Positions 1 to 8,234 of a stretch of 64,000 nt of DNA are shown piece by piece; position 1 is the first letter of the stretch, and each line of letters opens with the position of its first letter. A program made the translations under genes and the position numbers. The notes below the pieces were generated by a model that was not told where the DNA came from, searched no databases, and saw only the letters and a program-made list of their open reading frames with translations. The stretch comes from JBEVJK01 sp963791325 (GTDB lineage Bacteria > Pseudomonadota > Alphaproteobacteria > Rhizobiales > Rhizobiaceae): the NCBI GenBank assembly GCA_963791325.1, contig CAWBRU010000010.1, forward strand, positions 1 through 64,000, given 5' to 3'.

Positions 1-867
1 TTCGGTCCCATCGGTCTTGTAGGGCTTGGTCTCGTAGGCAAGGCGCTAGCGAGGCGCCTTATCGGGGCTGGCTACAGGGTTGTCGGTCGGGATCCTGATC
101 AGCAGGCGCGCGAAACCGCCAGAGCAATTGGCGTCGAAATCGCCGATGACCTCCCGTATGTGGCTGAGTGCTGCAAGGTGATATTTCTGAGCCTCCCGGA
201 TTCGATGGCTGTCGAAGACGTGCTATGGGGAACCTCTAGCCTGAGCGGGTCATGCACCATTGGCACCCTGGTCATCGACACCACCACCGCGGACCCCAAC
301 GAGACTGTGCGAAACTTCAGCCGTCTCGCCACCCGGCAAATTCGTTTTGTCGATTGCCCACTCGTCGGCTCAAGCCAAGAAATCGGCGAGGGGCAAGCTG
401 TGGCCATCGTCGGTGATCGGGAGGAAACGGCGGATTACGCGCCTCTTCTTCGCACGTTCGCCAACACAGTGTTTTTTCTCGGCGAGGTCGGACGAGGCCA
501 CACAGCCAAACTTGTGGTCAACTTGGTGCTCGGCCTTAATCGTATCGTCGTGTCGGAAGGGCTCGGTCTCGCCCATCGATGCAACCTGGACCTGGCACAA
601 ATGTTGACCCTAATGAAAGCCAGCGCCGCCTATTCGGAGGTGATGGATACCCAAGGTGGGCTGATGTTGTCGCACGACTTCAGCCGCCCGACGGCACGGC
701 TTGCACAGCATGCAAAAGATGTCGGCCTGATCCTTGAGCTTGCAGCAGAGAGCGGAGCGCGGGTGCCGATGTCGAAGTTGCACAAATTATTGTTACAGGA
801 AGCCCTCGCGTACGATTGGGGAACTCTAGACAATGCGGCGGTTTTCAACCTTTACGTTCCGCCCTAG
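1..867 (+). CDS. NAD-binding beta-hydroxyacid dehydrogenase family protein (5' end outside window)
   Basis: The reading frame is open from base 1, so the true start lies upstream. The visible N-terminus carries a Rossmann glycine motif (GLVGLGLVG), and a later segment (GHTAKLVVN) matches the conserved lysine region of 3-hydroxyisobutyrate dehydrogenase/6-phosphogluconate dehydrogenase-like enzymes. The C-terminal all-helical half ends with KLHKLLLQEAL. Such enzymes oxidise or reduce beta-hydroxy acids with NAD(P); the substrate cannot be told. The 3' end overlaps by 42 bases the convergent gene at 826-2028, which is unusual for two healthy genes. Family assignment is firm, specificity unknown. 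Confidence 0.8.
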   Translation, partial: FGPIGLVGLGLVGKALARRLIGAGYRVVGRDPDQQARETARAIGVEIADDLPYVAECCKVIFLSLPDSMAVEDVLWGTSSLSGSCTIGTLVIDTTTADPNETVRNFSRLATRQIRFVDCPLVGSSQEIGEGQAVAIVGDREETADYAPLLRTFANTVFFLGEVGRGHTAKLVVNLVLGLNRIVVSEGLGLAHRCNLDLAQMLTLMKASAAYSEVMDTQGGLMLSHDFSRPTARLAQHAKDVGLILELAAESGARVPMSKLHKLLLQEALAYDWGTLDNAAVFNLYVPP

Positions 868-2028
868 CGCCGGGTGGCGAGCGTATCTGGCTAGGCTGTC
901 TGGATAGCTTTGCATGGCCCTTCGAAGGTCTTCTTCTGACGTGACCTTGATTTCGCGCCCTTCATGGCAGCTCATCCAAAGCGCCGCCGACAATCCGAAA
1001 ACGAGCCAAGCGAAATCGGCAGTCGGCCGCAGATTGGTGGACGGCTCGCAGTGCCAGCGCCATGACTGCCTAACAATATCGAGGTGGCGACTCGCGGCGA
1101 CACATGGTGACTCGGCCTTGCCATTGAATACTATGCATTCGCCTGTGCCGTCGTAGATCGCTTCGATAACGAACTCGCGGTGGTTCGCTAGACCCTCGAC
1201 ACGAAATCGCTTGAACGGCCGAGCCCCTTGGCGCTTGAAGTCCGTATGGATTCCGATGGTCATACCGTCCACAAGGATCTCGCCGGAGACTTTGCCGTCA
1301 ACTAAGCCAAAACGGTAATCCTCGGGATTCGGCGGATTGTATGGGACTGATGAGGCGGCAACGGTTATCCCATTAGGAAACACTTCCTCGAAGGAGGAGC
1401 TGCGATTTATGACTATGAGTAGAAGTGCTAGGCAATGCGCCGTCTCTTGGTATTGGATCGGAACTATTACTTTTCGGTTTCTTGGGTTCAATCCGTCTTC
1501 ACGATCTTTTCCCCGCTCGCAATAAATCCGATTGATACGAAAGTCAGCGTAACTACGCAGTCGTGTGAGGATTTGACACATTTGGAAGGTGCGCTGGTTA
1601 AAGGCCTCCACAAAGTCGAAGAGTACAGTCCCAGAGCTTTTTCGGGCAGCCACTCTAAGCCGGCAGCACTCGTCGGGGTGTGCAGGGTGGGCCATGGGCT
1701 TTTCGATGTTGATATGTCGCCCCCTCTCAAGCAACCGGTAGACGCCCTCACGCACCTCCGGATGGGTAGCGATATGGAAGAGATCGGCATCAACTTCGTA
1801 GAACTGCTCTTCGCGGGCGACGATATGGAGGCGATCGGAGTAGCAGAAGTCAAATGGTTTGGGGCCAGGATCAAAGCCGTAGATCTTTGGCACGCCAAGC
1901 TGTAAAGCGGCATTGTAGATTAGGCTGCCGATGTGGCCGTAGATGCCTGCAATGGCAAGCGAGGACGGCACCGCATAGATGCTCACTGGGCTGCGCGTAA
2001 CCACGCCTTCTGTCGGGACATATTGCAT
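826..2028 (-). CDS. Gfo/Idh/MocA-family oxidoreductase
   Basis: About 400 residues. The N-terminal Rossmann domain is recognised by a glycine stretch (AIAGIYGHIGS), followed by the family signature NIEKPMAHP, where the lysine of EKP lies at the NAD(P)/substrate site in this family. The C-terminal half has the length of the usual alpha/beta substrate domain. A GTG at 2109 would add 27 residues with no homology-like character; the ATG at 2028 leaves a more normal leader, though neither has a strong ribosome binding site. It converges on and overlaps the preceding dehydrogenase. A cytosolic oxidoreductase of sugars, inositols or related compounds is likely; the substrate is unknown. Confidence 0.72.
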   Translation of the reverse strand: MQYVPTEGVVTRSPVSIYAVPSSLAIAGIYGHIGSLIYNAALQLGVPKIYGFDPGPKPFDFCYSDRLHIVAREEQFYEVDADLFHIATHPEVREGVYRLLERGRHINIEKPMAHPAHPDECCRLRVAARKSSGTVLFDFVEAFNQRTFQMCQILTRLRSYADFRINRIYCERGKDREDGLNPRNRKVIVPIQYQETAHCLALLLIVINRSSSFEEVFPNGITVAASSVPYNPPNPEDYRFGLVDGKVSGEILVDGMTIGIHTDFKRQGARPFKRFRVEGLANHREFVIEAIYDGTGECIVFNGKAESPCVAASRHLDIVRQSWRWHCEPSTNLRPTADFAWLVFGLSAALWMSCHEGREIKVTSEEDLRRAMQSYPDSLARYARHPALGRNVKVENRRIV

Positions 2029-2219
2029 GGCTATCGTCAGGGCGCTTTCACGAAACTTGGCTGAACGGCGATGGGAACAACAAACGATCAAGGCGAAGCC
2101 TGGGGCCACCGCCGAGCCGATTTGTCACCAAGACTACTCAGCCACGAGAGGTGATCCGCATTTTTCTTTTGACGATTGTTCTTGTCAGTTTTGACCGAGC
2201 CGGCTTTGTAAACGAACTG

Positions 2220-3850
2220 CTACCGAGCAATGTGATAGGCGGGATCATCGCCAAAGAAATTAATGTTCATAAGCTGCAGTTCCTCGGCGCGATATTGGGC
2301 AAGAGGTTTCACCCGTTCATCCGACAACCGCCGCTCACGCTTTTTGCAGAGGAGATGCCCGAAGTCGGTGCGCAAAGAGAGTTCTCTGGCACGCTCGACA
2401 ACGGCCCCCTCAAATGATGCGACGCTGTCGCCAAAATAATCATCGATTAACCCAATTGATTTGGCCTCCCGCGCGCCCATTGGACGACACCCTTCAGTCA
2501 GCTCAATTGCCCTCGCCGAACCGACCCGACGCGGCAGGGTGTAGGTCCAATATTCGGAGCCATGGAGTCCCCCATGCTCTTGTAATGCGGATTGATTACT
2601 GTTCCTGGTCGAGCAAAGACAAAGTCCGCGGCTATTGCGAGCATGGCACCACCCGCTCCGGCGTTGCCGCGCATCCCAGCGATCACCAGATGTGACGAGG
2701 TGGCGAGTATTTCCTGGATGAGGTCGTCGATGACATTGATATTGCGCCAGGATTCCATCGCCGAATCCCCCGCCTCGATGACGTTCAGGTGAATGCCGTT
2801 GGAGAAGAAGTCGCGCCCACCAAGCAGTACGATTACCCGAGTGGGTCGGCGGCTTGCGAAGCGCAAAGCGGCGAGCAGGCGATGGCACTGTCCGGTGCTC
2901 ATTGCGCCATTGTAGAAATCGAAATGTAGATACCCGACAGCTTCCTGTTCGACGTACCGAATCTCACGGTGTGTTCGATGCTCGATGGAGATGTTCACTG
3001 GCAATTCGGAGTTTAGAAGGCAGCTAGCGTGCCGCCCTAGTGCCTGCACCGCAGGCAGCTTTATTCCGGCGTATTTCCCAACGGCCTTAGCCTTGAGATG
3101 CGTGATCCAGACCGCGCCGTCGACGGTCGCACGGCAGATCGCGCCGTCCCGTTGGGCCAGGAACTCACCGGGCAAGCCGCGCAGGCGATCTTCAGCATGA
3201 GCCCCATAGAGGAAAAACGGCTCGTCGAACAAGTTGTCCAGCACTCCGGGCGCGCTGTCGGACGCGCCGATCTTTCTGACGATGATGTCCGTTCGGTCTT
3301 CACCCCAGGCGATTGCTCGGTCCTGTTGACGCATGACTGGCTGCTCGCGGCCGCGGGGGAATCCGGCGGGCGTTTGCGGGCGAGGTTCCCCCGACCCGAT
3401 CCTGTCGACGGCCTCCAGCACCCCGAGCACCGCCGCTTCAGTCACCTGGTTGCGATACACATGGCTCTTGGTAATCGGCCCCTCTGGAAGCGGAAACTCG
3501 CGGGTCGCCCAGATGGGCCCCCCATCCATAACGGCGCTGGCCTGCAGGATCGTAACACCCCATGTCCTCTCGCCCGTCATGATCGCCCAATCGAGCGAAG
3601 ACGGGCCGCGATCGCCTACAATTCCTGGATGGACTATCAGACAGATGTGCCTAGCCCAGATCGCCTCAGGAATTGCGATCTTGAGCATTGGCGCGATGAT
3701 GAGATCCGGTGTGTGCTCGAAGACGGAATTCATCATGTCGTCGCCGCTCATGGCAAGTGTCACCCTCAGCGCGTGGCCGCGCTCGATGAGCTCGATCGAA
3801 AGGCGTTGGCTAAGGCTGTTATGGGCCGATGTCAGAAAGAGAATCCTCAC
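2220..3850 (-). pseudogene. hoxX: hoxX-like formyltransferase/enoyl-CoA hydratase fusion, frameshifted
   Basis: The first 430 codons read as HoxX: a formyltransferase-fold N-terminal half with the HPGIVGDRGPSSLDWAI signature, then an enoyl-CoA hydratase-like half (GGRDFFSNGIHLNVIEAG, MRGNAGAGGAMLA, INPHYKSMG). The frame is lost at a run of five C on the + strand (2569-2573). One extra base there would join it to a second frame carrying GSEYWTYTLPRRVG and the family C-terminus ending DPAYHIAR. A TAG at 2220-2222 then stops the protein, although the codons beyond it (QFVYKA) still resemble the family end. HoxX makes the CO ligand of NiFe hydrogenases from formyl-tetrahydrofolate in air, but no hydrogenase gene is in the window. 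Either a decayed gene or, for the frameshift alone, a homopolymer sequencing error. Confidence 0.75.
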
Positions 3851-4313
3851 AAGCTCTCCCCTTGTTATTTCGCTTTCCCACCTAAGCCGGAACCAGAGTT
3901 CCCATGGTTGAGACCCAGGACGCGGCGAAACGGAAAGTCCTCTTCCGCTCCCTGTTCAAGGTGCGCCGCCGACGCTCTATCGCCCGGTCATTTTCGCCTT
4001 AAGTCGGCGCTCATCGGGGCGACGTGTGACAGTCGGCAATGAAACGATGTGGGCTTTAGGCGAGTGATGTCTGTGATCCTCGTTACAATCGGACGAGAAC
4101 TGAGGAGCGGTCGTTGTTTTCATGCGGCCTTTAAAGATGCAGCGCAGCGCATGTTCCGCTCTATGCAGTTCCACCGGTTGCCGGTATGATCAAGCGCGGC
4201 GTAGCTGTGGGTGGTGTTGATGGCGCACTTGAATACTTGCGGCATGAATGCACCATCGAACTTCCGCGGGTTCCTTCGAATTTTCGTGGATTCGCAGGAA
4301 TGGATATTTCACG
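3851..4313. other. Gap without a recognisable gene
   Basis: Lies upstream of both the hoxX-like gene (minus) and the LytTR gene (plus), so it should hold divergent promoters. A minus-strand frame of 65 codons at 3977-4174 is open but resembles nothing I know and has no convincing ribosome binding site. No repeat or terminator was seen. Confidence 0.4.
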
Positions 4314-5084
4314 ATGCGCGAAAATCGCCTTTCCCAAGGATGGCGACGGCGACTGGTGATAGACGGGTCGCTAGTCATTGTGCTGACGCTCACCGGGCCA
4401 TTCGGAACCTTCGTTGATCTTCCTGCCCCGCTTAGGCTGGCGTACTGGACGATCGCGGTCGGCGGCTGCAGCCTGTTGATGCACTTCGTGATCGGAGTTC
4501 TGTTGGGAGCGCGCTGGCTCACAGCCTGGCCAGATCTACCGCGGATAGCACTTGGTTCGATGCTTGCAGCTTTTCCTGGGGCTGCGCTGATTGGACTGCT
4601 GGAACAGACGATGCGCTACAACAATGCGGTGTTCGATCACTATCTCTGGTTTTGGTTCTGCGTCGCCGCGATCGGCTTTCCCGTCGCTCTCTTCCAGTTC
4701 GCGAGCTTTGAGCCCCGCGTTTCGAAACTTGCGGGCGGGTCCGAACCTGACGTCCCCGACACTCGCTTTCTCCAGCGGTTGCCGCTCGAGATGGGGCGGA
4801 AGATCATTTCGCTTTCGATGCAAGACCACTATGTGAGAGTGACGACCGACCGGGGCTCGGTCATGATCCTGATCCGCTTCTCCGACGCTGTGAGAGAACT
4901 CGCCGGTCATCCGGGTGCGCAGGTTCATCGCTCGCATTGGGTGGCTGCTGGTCAGGCGAAGCAGATCCTGCACGAAAAGAATCGAAAGATGATCGAGCTT
5001 GCCGACGGCCGGCGCCTGCCCGTCAGCCGGCCTTACTTCCACGATGCCAGGAAGCTAGTCAGCGGGAGTCAGGACACTACGTGA
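4314..5084 (+). CDS. Membrane-anchored LytTR-domain DNA-binding protein
   Basis: 256 residues from the ATG at 4314; an in-frame ATG at 4248 would add a leader with no hydrophobic or domain character. The first half has about four hydrophobic segments (around residues 15-35, 45-65, 75-95 and 110-125). The second half is a LytTR domain, recognised by the pattern SMQDHYVRVTT, followed by IRFSDAVREL, HRSHWV and the terminal RLPVSRPY. LytTR domains bind direct repeats in promoters and usually follow a receiver; here a membrane domain replaces it, as in many alphaproteobacterial LytTR proteins. Its signal and target are unknown. The stop lies just before, and slightly inside, the tail of the ftsZ remnant on the other strand. 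Confidence 0.8.
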   Translation: MRENRLSQGWRRRLVIDGSLVIVLTLTGPFGTFVDLPAPLRLAYWTIAVGGCSLLMHFVIGVLLGARWLTAWPDLPRIALGSMLAAFPGAALIGLLEQTMRYNNAVFDHYLWFWFCVAAIGFPVALFQFASFEPRVSKLAGGSEPDVPDTRFLQRLPLEMGRKIISLSMQDHYVRVTTDRGSVMILIRFSDAVRELAGHPGAQVHRSHWVAAGQAKQILHEKNRKMIELADGRRLPVSRPYFHDARKLVSGSQDTT

Positions 5085-5497
5085 ACGGATAGGCAGCGGA
5101 TCCCGGATTGCCACCCCATACACCTGTTGCGAGATCGCAGGTTCGCTCTCATCGAACCCGCGAGTGTCGGAGAGCTCGGGGTTCATTGATCTTGGGACTG
5201 TGTCTCGCGGGCCATCAAGCCCCGCTGCAACCACCGACACTTTGAAACTACCCTTGAGAGCATCATCGAAAATCGCGCCCACAATTATGTCGGCGGTTTC
5301 TTCGACCTTATCCCTGAAACGTGAGACTGTCTCGTTTGCCTCAAACAATGTCATATCGGACCACCGGATATCGAGACTAAGACGCCCTGAGCACATATCA
5401 TTGACGTCTCGTCCAGCAGTGGATTCGTGATAGCCAGCTCCGCGGCCTTTTGCGCTCGGCCGCGGCCAGAGGCCTCACCTGATCCCATCATCGCCCG
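5055..5497 (-). pseudogene. ftsZ: ftsZ remnant, C-terminal part only
   Basis: Reading leftward from about 5497, the translation gives RAMMGSGEASGRGRA, then AAELAITNPLLDETSM and GVLVSISGG, which is the end of the FtsZ GTPase domain. A one-base deletion near 5355-5361 shifts the frame; in the new frame it continues SDMTLFEANE and DIIVGAIFDDALKGSFKVSV, the FtsZ C-terminal activation domain. Homology fades around 5211 and the frame ends at 5055. The whole N-terminal GTP-binding half, including the GGGTGSG loop, is missing, so this cannot be a working division protein. Probably a remnant of a second ftsZ copy. Confidence 0.8.
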
Positions 5498-5500
5498 CGG

Positions 5501-6113
5501 TGGGATCTCATTGAGCACGGGTCTGAAAGCGCCGTACTCCACCTCGATTCCGTGGGACCGGGGCCATTTCGCTATGCGGCGACACTGTCCTGTGGCGTGG
5601 CCGACGGCGTCCTTAGCATGTCGCTTTTCGTGGAGAACACCGGCGACCAAGCTCTGCCGTTCGGGTTTGGCTTCCATCCATGGATGATCCGCACCCCGAA
5701 TACGCAGCTACGGGCGAGCGCTAGCAGAGTTTGGCTGGAGGACGAGCAGCACCTACGAAAAGGAACCGCGCCCGTCGTCATTCCGCGTGACTGGGATTTT
5801 CAAAGCCTTGCCAGCTTGCCGGACGGCTGGATCAACAATGCGTTTAAAGGATGGGACGGGACCGGCGAGGTATGGTGGCCGGATCGTGACCTGCGCCTTT
5901 ATTTTCACGGCTTCGGCTGTGCTCTCCACCTACCTCGTCTATTCGCCTTCGCGAAGCGCCGACTTCTTTTGCTTCGAGCCGGTCAGCCACCCGGTCGATG
6001 CGTTCAACCTGCCTGGTGAGCCAACATCGCATGGCTTGGTGATACTTGAGGTTGGCGAGCGGACTCATGCATGGGCAACTTGGACGGCAGATCGTCCGGG
6101 CGACAGCCACTAA
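5501..6113 (+). pseudogene. Aldose 1-epimerase (mutarotase) remnant
   Basis: From about 5501 the frame reads AVLHLDSVGPGPFRYAATLS, then VENTGDQALPFGFGFHPW and LPDGWINNAFKGWDG, which match galactose mutarotase-like proteins. The histidine in GFHPW is the expected catalytic one. Around 5895-5908 the frame shifts by one base; the next frame continues STYLVYSPS, ADFFCFEPVSHPVDAFNLPG and HGLVILEVGE to a stop at 6113. The N-terminal third of the protein is absent: homology begins where the oppositely oriented ftsZ remnant begins. Truncated and frameshifted, so not functional as written. Confidence 0.75.
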
Positions 6114-6423
6114 GCCGAAGCTTACGCGACCTCAACTGTGCTCTCCAATGCAATTGCGCTCTTGCCACGTCGCGAGCAGCTCTGTGACAGCCGACGACAA
6201 GAGGACCGGGCGGTGGAGGAAAAGAGCCTGCCCCGTTTTCAGCAACTCGCACTAGGTGCGGTTGCCCGACCCGCCGGGCCCTTCTTTGTCAACGCCGTCC
6301 ATACGCGCTGAGCGAGCAAGGTGATGTGCTATCACGCCGCCAGGCAAGCACGATACCTGAAGGCTCGTTCGATTGGAGTTCTTGCGCCTGTTATACCGAC
6401 CAAGATCTCGGTCGGCAGAATGG
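6114..6423. other. Gap without a recognisable gene
   Basis: Follows the epimerase remnant. Short open frames on both strands have no recognisable domain, no ribosome binding site and no codon preference like the neighbours. Nothing supportable seen. Confidence 0.4.
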
Positions 6424-6630
6424 TCAGCGCTTTCGACGGGTTTTCTCGGTCGCCGGTTGCGCTGCTTCGATGGATTCGCGCGCTAATCGTGCGGCACGCA
6501 ACCGCTCAGTCTTCTTCGCCCTTGCCGCCGCTTCGCTACCAATTATCTCCCGTACCGTTCTTGTCGTCGCGTCGGTTTTCGATCCCGTCGATGACGGCAT
6601 AAACTTGAACACTCCGCTTTCAGGCATCAT
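6424..6630 (-). CDS. Small basic hypothetical protein downstream of the cold shock gene
   Basis: About 68 residues, starting MMPESGVFKFMPSS, with a charged helical middle (EIIGSEAAARAKKTERLRAA) and a lysine/arginine-rich tail (TEKTRRKR). The ATG at 6630 is preceded by a purine-rich GGAAGGGAG at a suitable distance, which favours it over an upstream ATG at 6681 that would overlap the cold shock gene. It follows that gene by some 47 bases on the same strand and may be co-transcribed. I do not recognise a domain; the basic, helical character would fit a nucleic-acid-associated protein, but that is only an inference. Confidence 0.5.
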   Translation of the reverse strand: MMPESGVFKFMPSSTGSKTDATTRTVREIIGSEAAARAKKTERLRAARLARESIEAAQPATEKTRRKR

Positions 6631-6677
6631 GGCCGCTCTCCCTTCCAAACAGTGAAGCCCAATGAGCTCTATCGGGC

Positions 6678-6884
6678 TCATCCCGCCTGAAGGTTGTCGG
6701 CAGAGCTCTTGCCCCTACGGTCGCTCACGATGTCGAAGCTGAGCTTTTGGCCCTCGACGAGGGAGCGCATCCCGGCGCGCTCGACGGCGGAAATGTGGAC
6801 GAACACATCGGGCTGTCCATTGCCCTGCTCGATGAAGCCGAAGCCCTTGGTAGAGTTGAAGAACTTCACAGTTCCTGTGGCCAT
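6678..6884 (-). CDS. cspA: Cold shock domain protein (CspA family)
   Basis: 68 residues, the normal length. It carries both RNA-binding motifs of the beta-barrel: KFFNSTKGFGFIE (RNP1) and DVFVHISAVE (RNP2). The family binds single-stranded RNA and DNA and melts RNA structure at low temperature or during growth transitions. AGGGGA lies about nine bases before the ATG. Alphaproteobacteria carry many copies, so which paralogue this is cannot be decided here. Its intact state contrasts with the decayed genes to its left. Confidence 0.95.
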   Translation of the reverse strand: MATGTVKFFNSTKGFGFIEQGNGQPDVFVHISAVERAGMRSLVEGQKLSFDIVSDRRGKSSADNLQAG

Positions 6885-7158
6885 TGAGATTTCTTCCCCT
6901 AATCGGCACAGATTGTCTGGCCAAGCCGGCTAATTGCGTGACCGGCTAAGTACCATCGTTTTTCGACTAATAAGGACGTTGGTCAGAGCGCCGCAGCGCA
7001 GAAACAACGTTCGCCTACAAGGTCGACAATCATAGATAGCGTCAAAACGCGTTCGCCACAAGGCGAGCGCTCCTCGGTCGATTGACCACACGAGAGCTTC
7101 GCTCATTTGCCGTTTCCGACGGACCCGGGGAACAGAAGGTCGTCGTACAGCCGTTCGA

Positions 7159-7680
7159 TCAGCTCGGGGCTCCGAACGGATCGGATAAGCCGGCTGCCGC
7201 GCCATTGCCTGCAACAGCTTCTCCGGCAGATTGCTGAGCCCGGCGCTCAAACCCTCGGCAGCTATTCTTTGAGTTGCCCGGGCGCACACGCCCAAGCATA
7301 CCATCAGAGCGTGCTTGTAGATAGGCGTATATATCCTTCACATACGGTTCAAAGTTTGGATCACCGGCAAATCCCTTCATTACGGAATTGCCGTTTCTTC
7401 GACCTTGAAGGACGATTGCAGTGAATACTTCGATCGGAGGCAGATCGGCTGTCAGCGAGGGCGCAAATGTCGAGCCCTCGCCATACGCGCCGTGGCAGTG
7501 ATTGCAGCCGGCGTGATAGCGCCGGAACCCGTTCAACGTTCTGGTGTCGGCCTTGCTATCGATGACCCTGTAGAATTTGCCATTCGTAGCCTCCTGGGCG
7601 GCAGCGCCGGCCGGGACGGGGCAAATTAGTTGCAGCCCGAGTACGAGCCTTAACCCGGATGCTCGCACTTGCTCAGTCAC
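7159..7680 (-). CDS. c-type cytochrome, PedF/cytochrome c-550-like
   Basis: 173 residues with a probable N-terminal export signal ending near AGAAAQ. One haem-binding motif, CNHCH, sits in RRYHAGCNHCHGAYG. A later GNSVMKGFAGDP supplies a likely axial methionine, followed by YVKDIYAYLQARSDG. This architecture matches the small periplasmic cytochromes that take electrons from PQQ alcohol dehydrogenases; no such dehydrogenase is in the window. The start is a GTG and somewhat uncertain. The last 35-40 residues do not resemble the family end, so the C-terminus may be extended by a frameshift. Confidence 0.75.
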   Translation of the reverse strand: MTEQVRASGLRLVLGLQLICPVPAGAAAQEATNGKFYRVIDSKADTRTLNGFRRYHAGCNHCHGAYGEGSTFAPSLTADLPPIEVFTAIVLQGRRNGNSVMKGFAGDPNFEPYVKDIYAYLQARSDGMLGRVRPGNSKNSCRGFERRAQQSAGEAVAGNGAAAGLSDPFGAPS

Positions 7681-7707
7681 CCTGCTGCGTGCCCGTGTCT
7701 GCCCGAG

Positions 7708-8067
7708 CTATTCATTCGCGCTCACCGCTGCCGCGGCCGCGGTCTCCCCCTTGCGAAGCAGAAGCATACCGTTGAATCGCTCTATGTCGAAAACCTGGGC
7801 TGTTTCCCCGAGCTTGCCGGGCACGGAAATGAGCAGATGCTCATTCTCTGCCAGGGTGGCCACGAACCGTACGGGTTCGCTGCCATCTAGCGAAGCTATC
7901 GTGGTGATGACTCGAAAGTCATCCCCCTCGTCAGTGTAGTAGACCACGCCTCGGTATGCTCCGACATCGATGCTGCCTCCCTGGATCGCGGTGAGCTCGC
8001 CGGCAGAAGCCGATCCGGCCATCATGACCACCATACCGATCGTGCAGAAGGCGAGAGCTTTGGACAT
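7708..8067 (-). CDS. Small exported protein of unknown function
   Basis: 119 residues. The ATG at 8067 has GAGGAG seven bases upstream, better placed than the ATG two codons earlier, and opens a clean signal peptide (MSKALAFCTIGMVVMM, cut near ASA-GE). The mature part is about 95 residues, rich in beta-strand-like segments (RGVVYYTDEGDDFRVITTIA, PVRFVATLAENEHLLISV) and ends in an alanine stretch. I do not recognise the family. It lies directly upstream of the cytochrome gene on the same strand (27 bases apart), so a shared transcript and a periplasmic role beside that cytochrome are likely. Confidence 0.65.
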   Translation of the reverse strand: MSKALAFCTIGMVVMMAGSASAGELTAIQGGSIDVGAYRGVVYYTDEGDDFRVITTIASLDGSEPVRFVATLAENEHLLISVPGKLGETAQVFDIERFNGMLLLRKGETAAAAAVSANE

Positions 8068-8128
8068 CTTCATCTCCTCGAATGGAGTCCTGGTGGCGTG
8101 TGGGATAGCGGGCCGGTCAAATCCAGTC

Positions 8129-8144
8129 TGTGGGGATTCCCACA
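8129..8144. promoter_or_regulatory. CRP-shaped palindrome in a divergent promoter region
   Basis: The sequence TGTGGGGATTCCCACA is an inverted repeat with arms TGTGGG/CCCACA. It has the same layout as a CRP site (TGTGA-N6-TCACA) with G in place of A. It lies between the exported-protein gene (start 8067, minus) and the Crp/Fnr gene (start 8235, plus), where a regulator of both would bind. Binding by the adjacent regulator is inference. Confidence 0.5.
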
Positions 8145-8234
8145 CCTCCAGCTCGGTTGCGGCGGTTTTTTCGGAGCAGTCGATTCGGAAATTCCTGCTA
8201 AAAGACGTACACTTGCTAATGGTCAGATGGGGCG

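Noticed and set aside
3977..4174. 65-codon minus-strand frame in the gap after the hoxX-like gene
   Set aside because: No domain, no ribosome binding site, and composition typical of non-coding DNA here.
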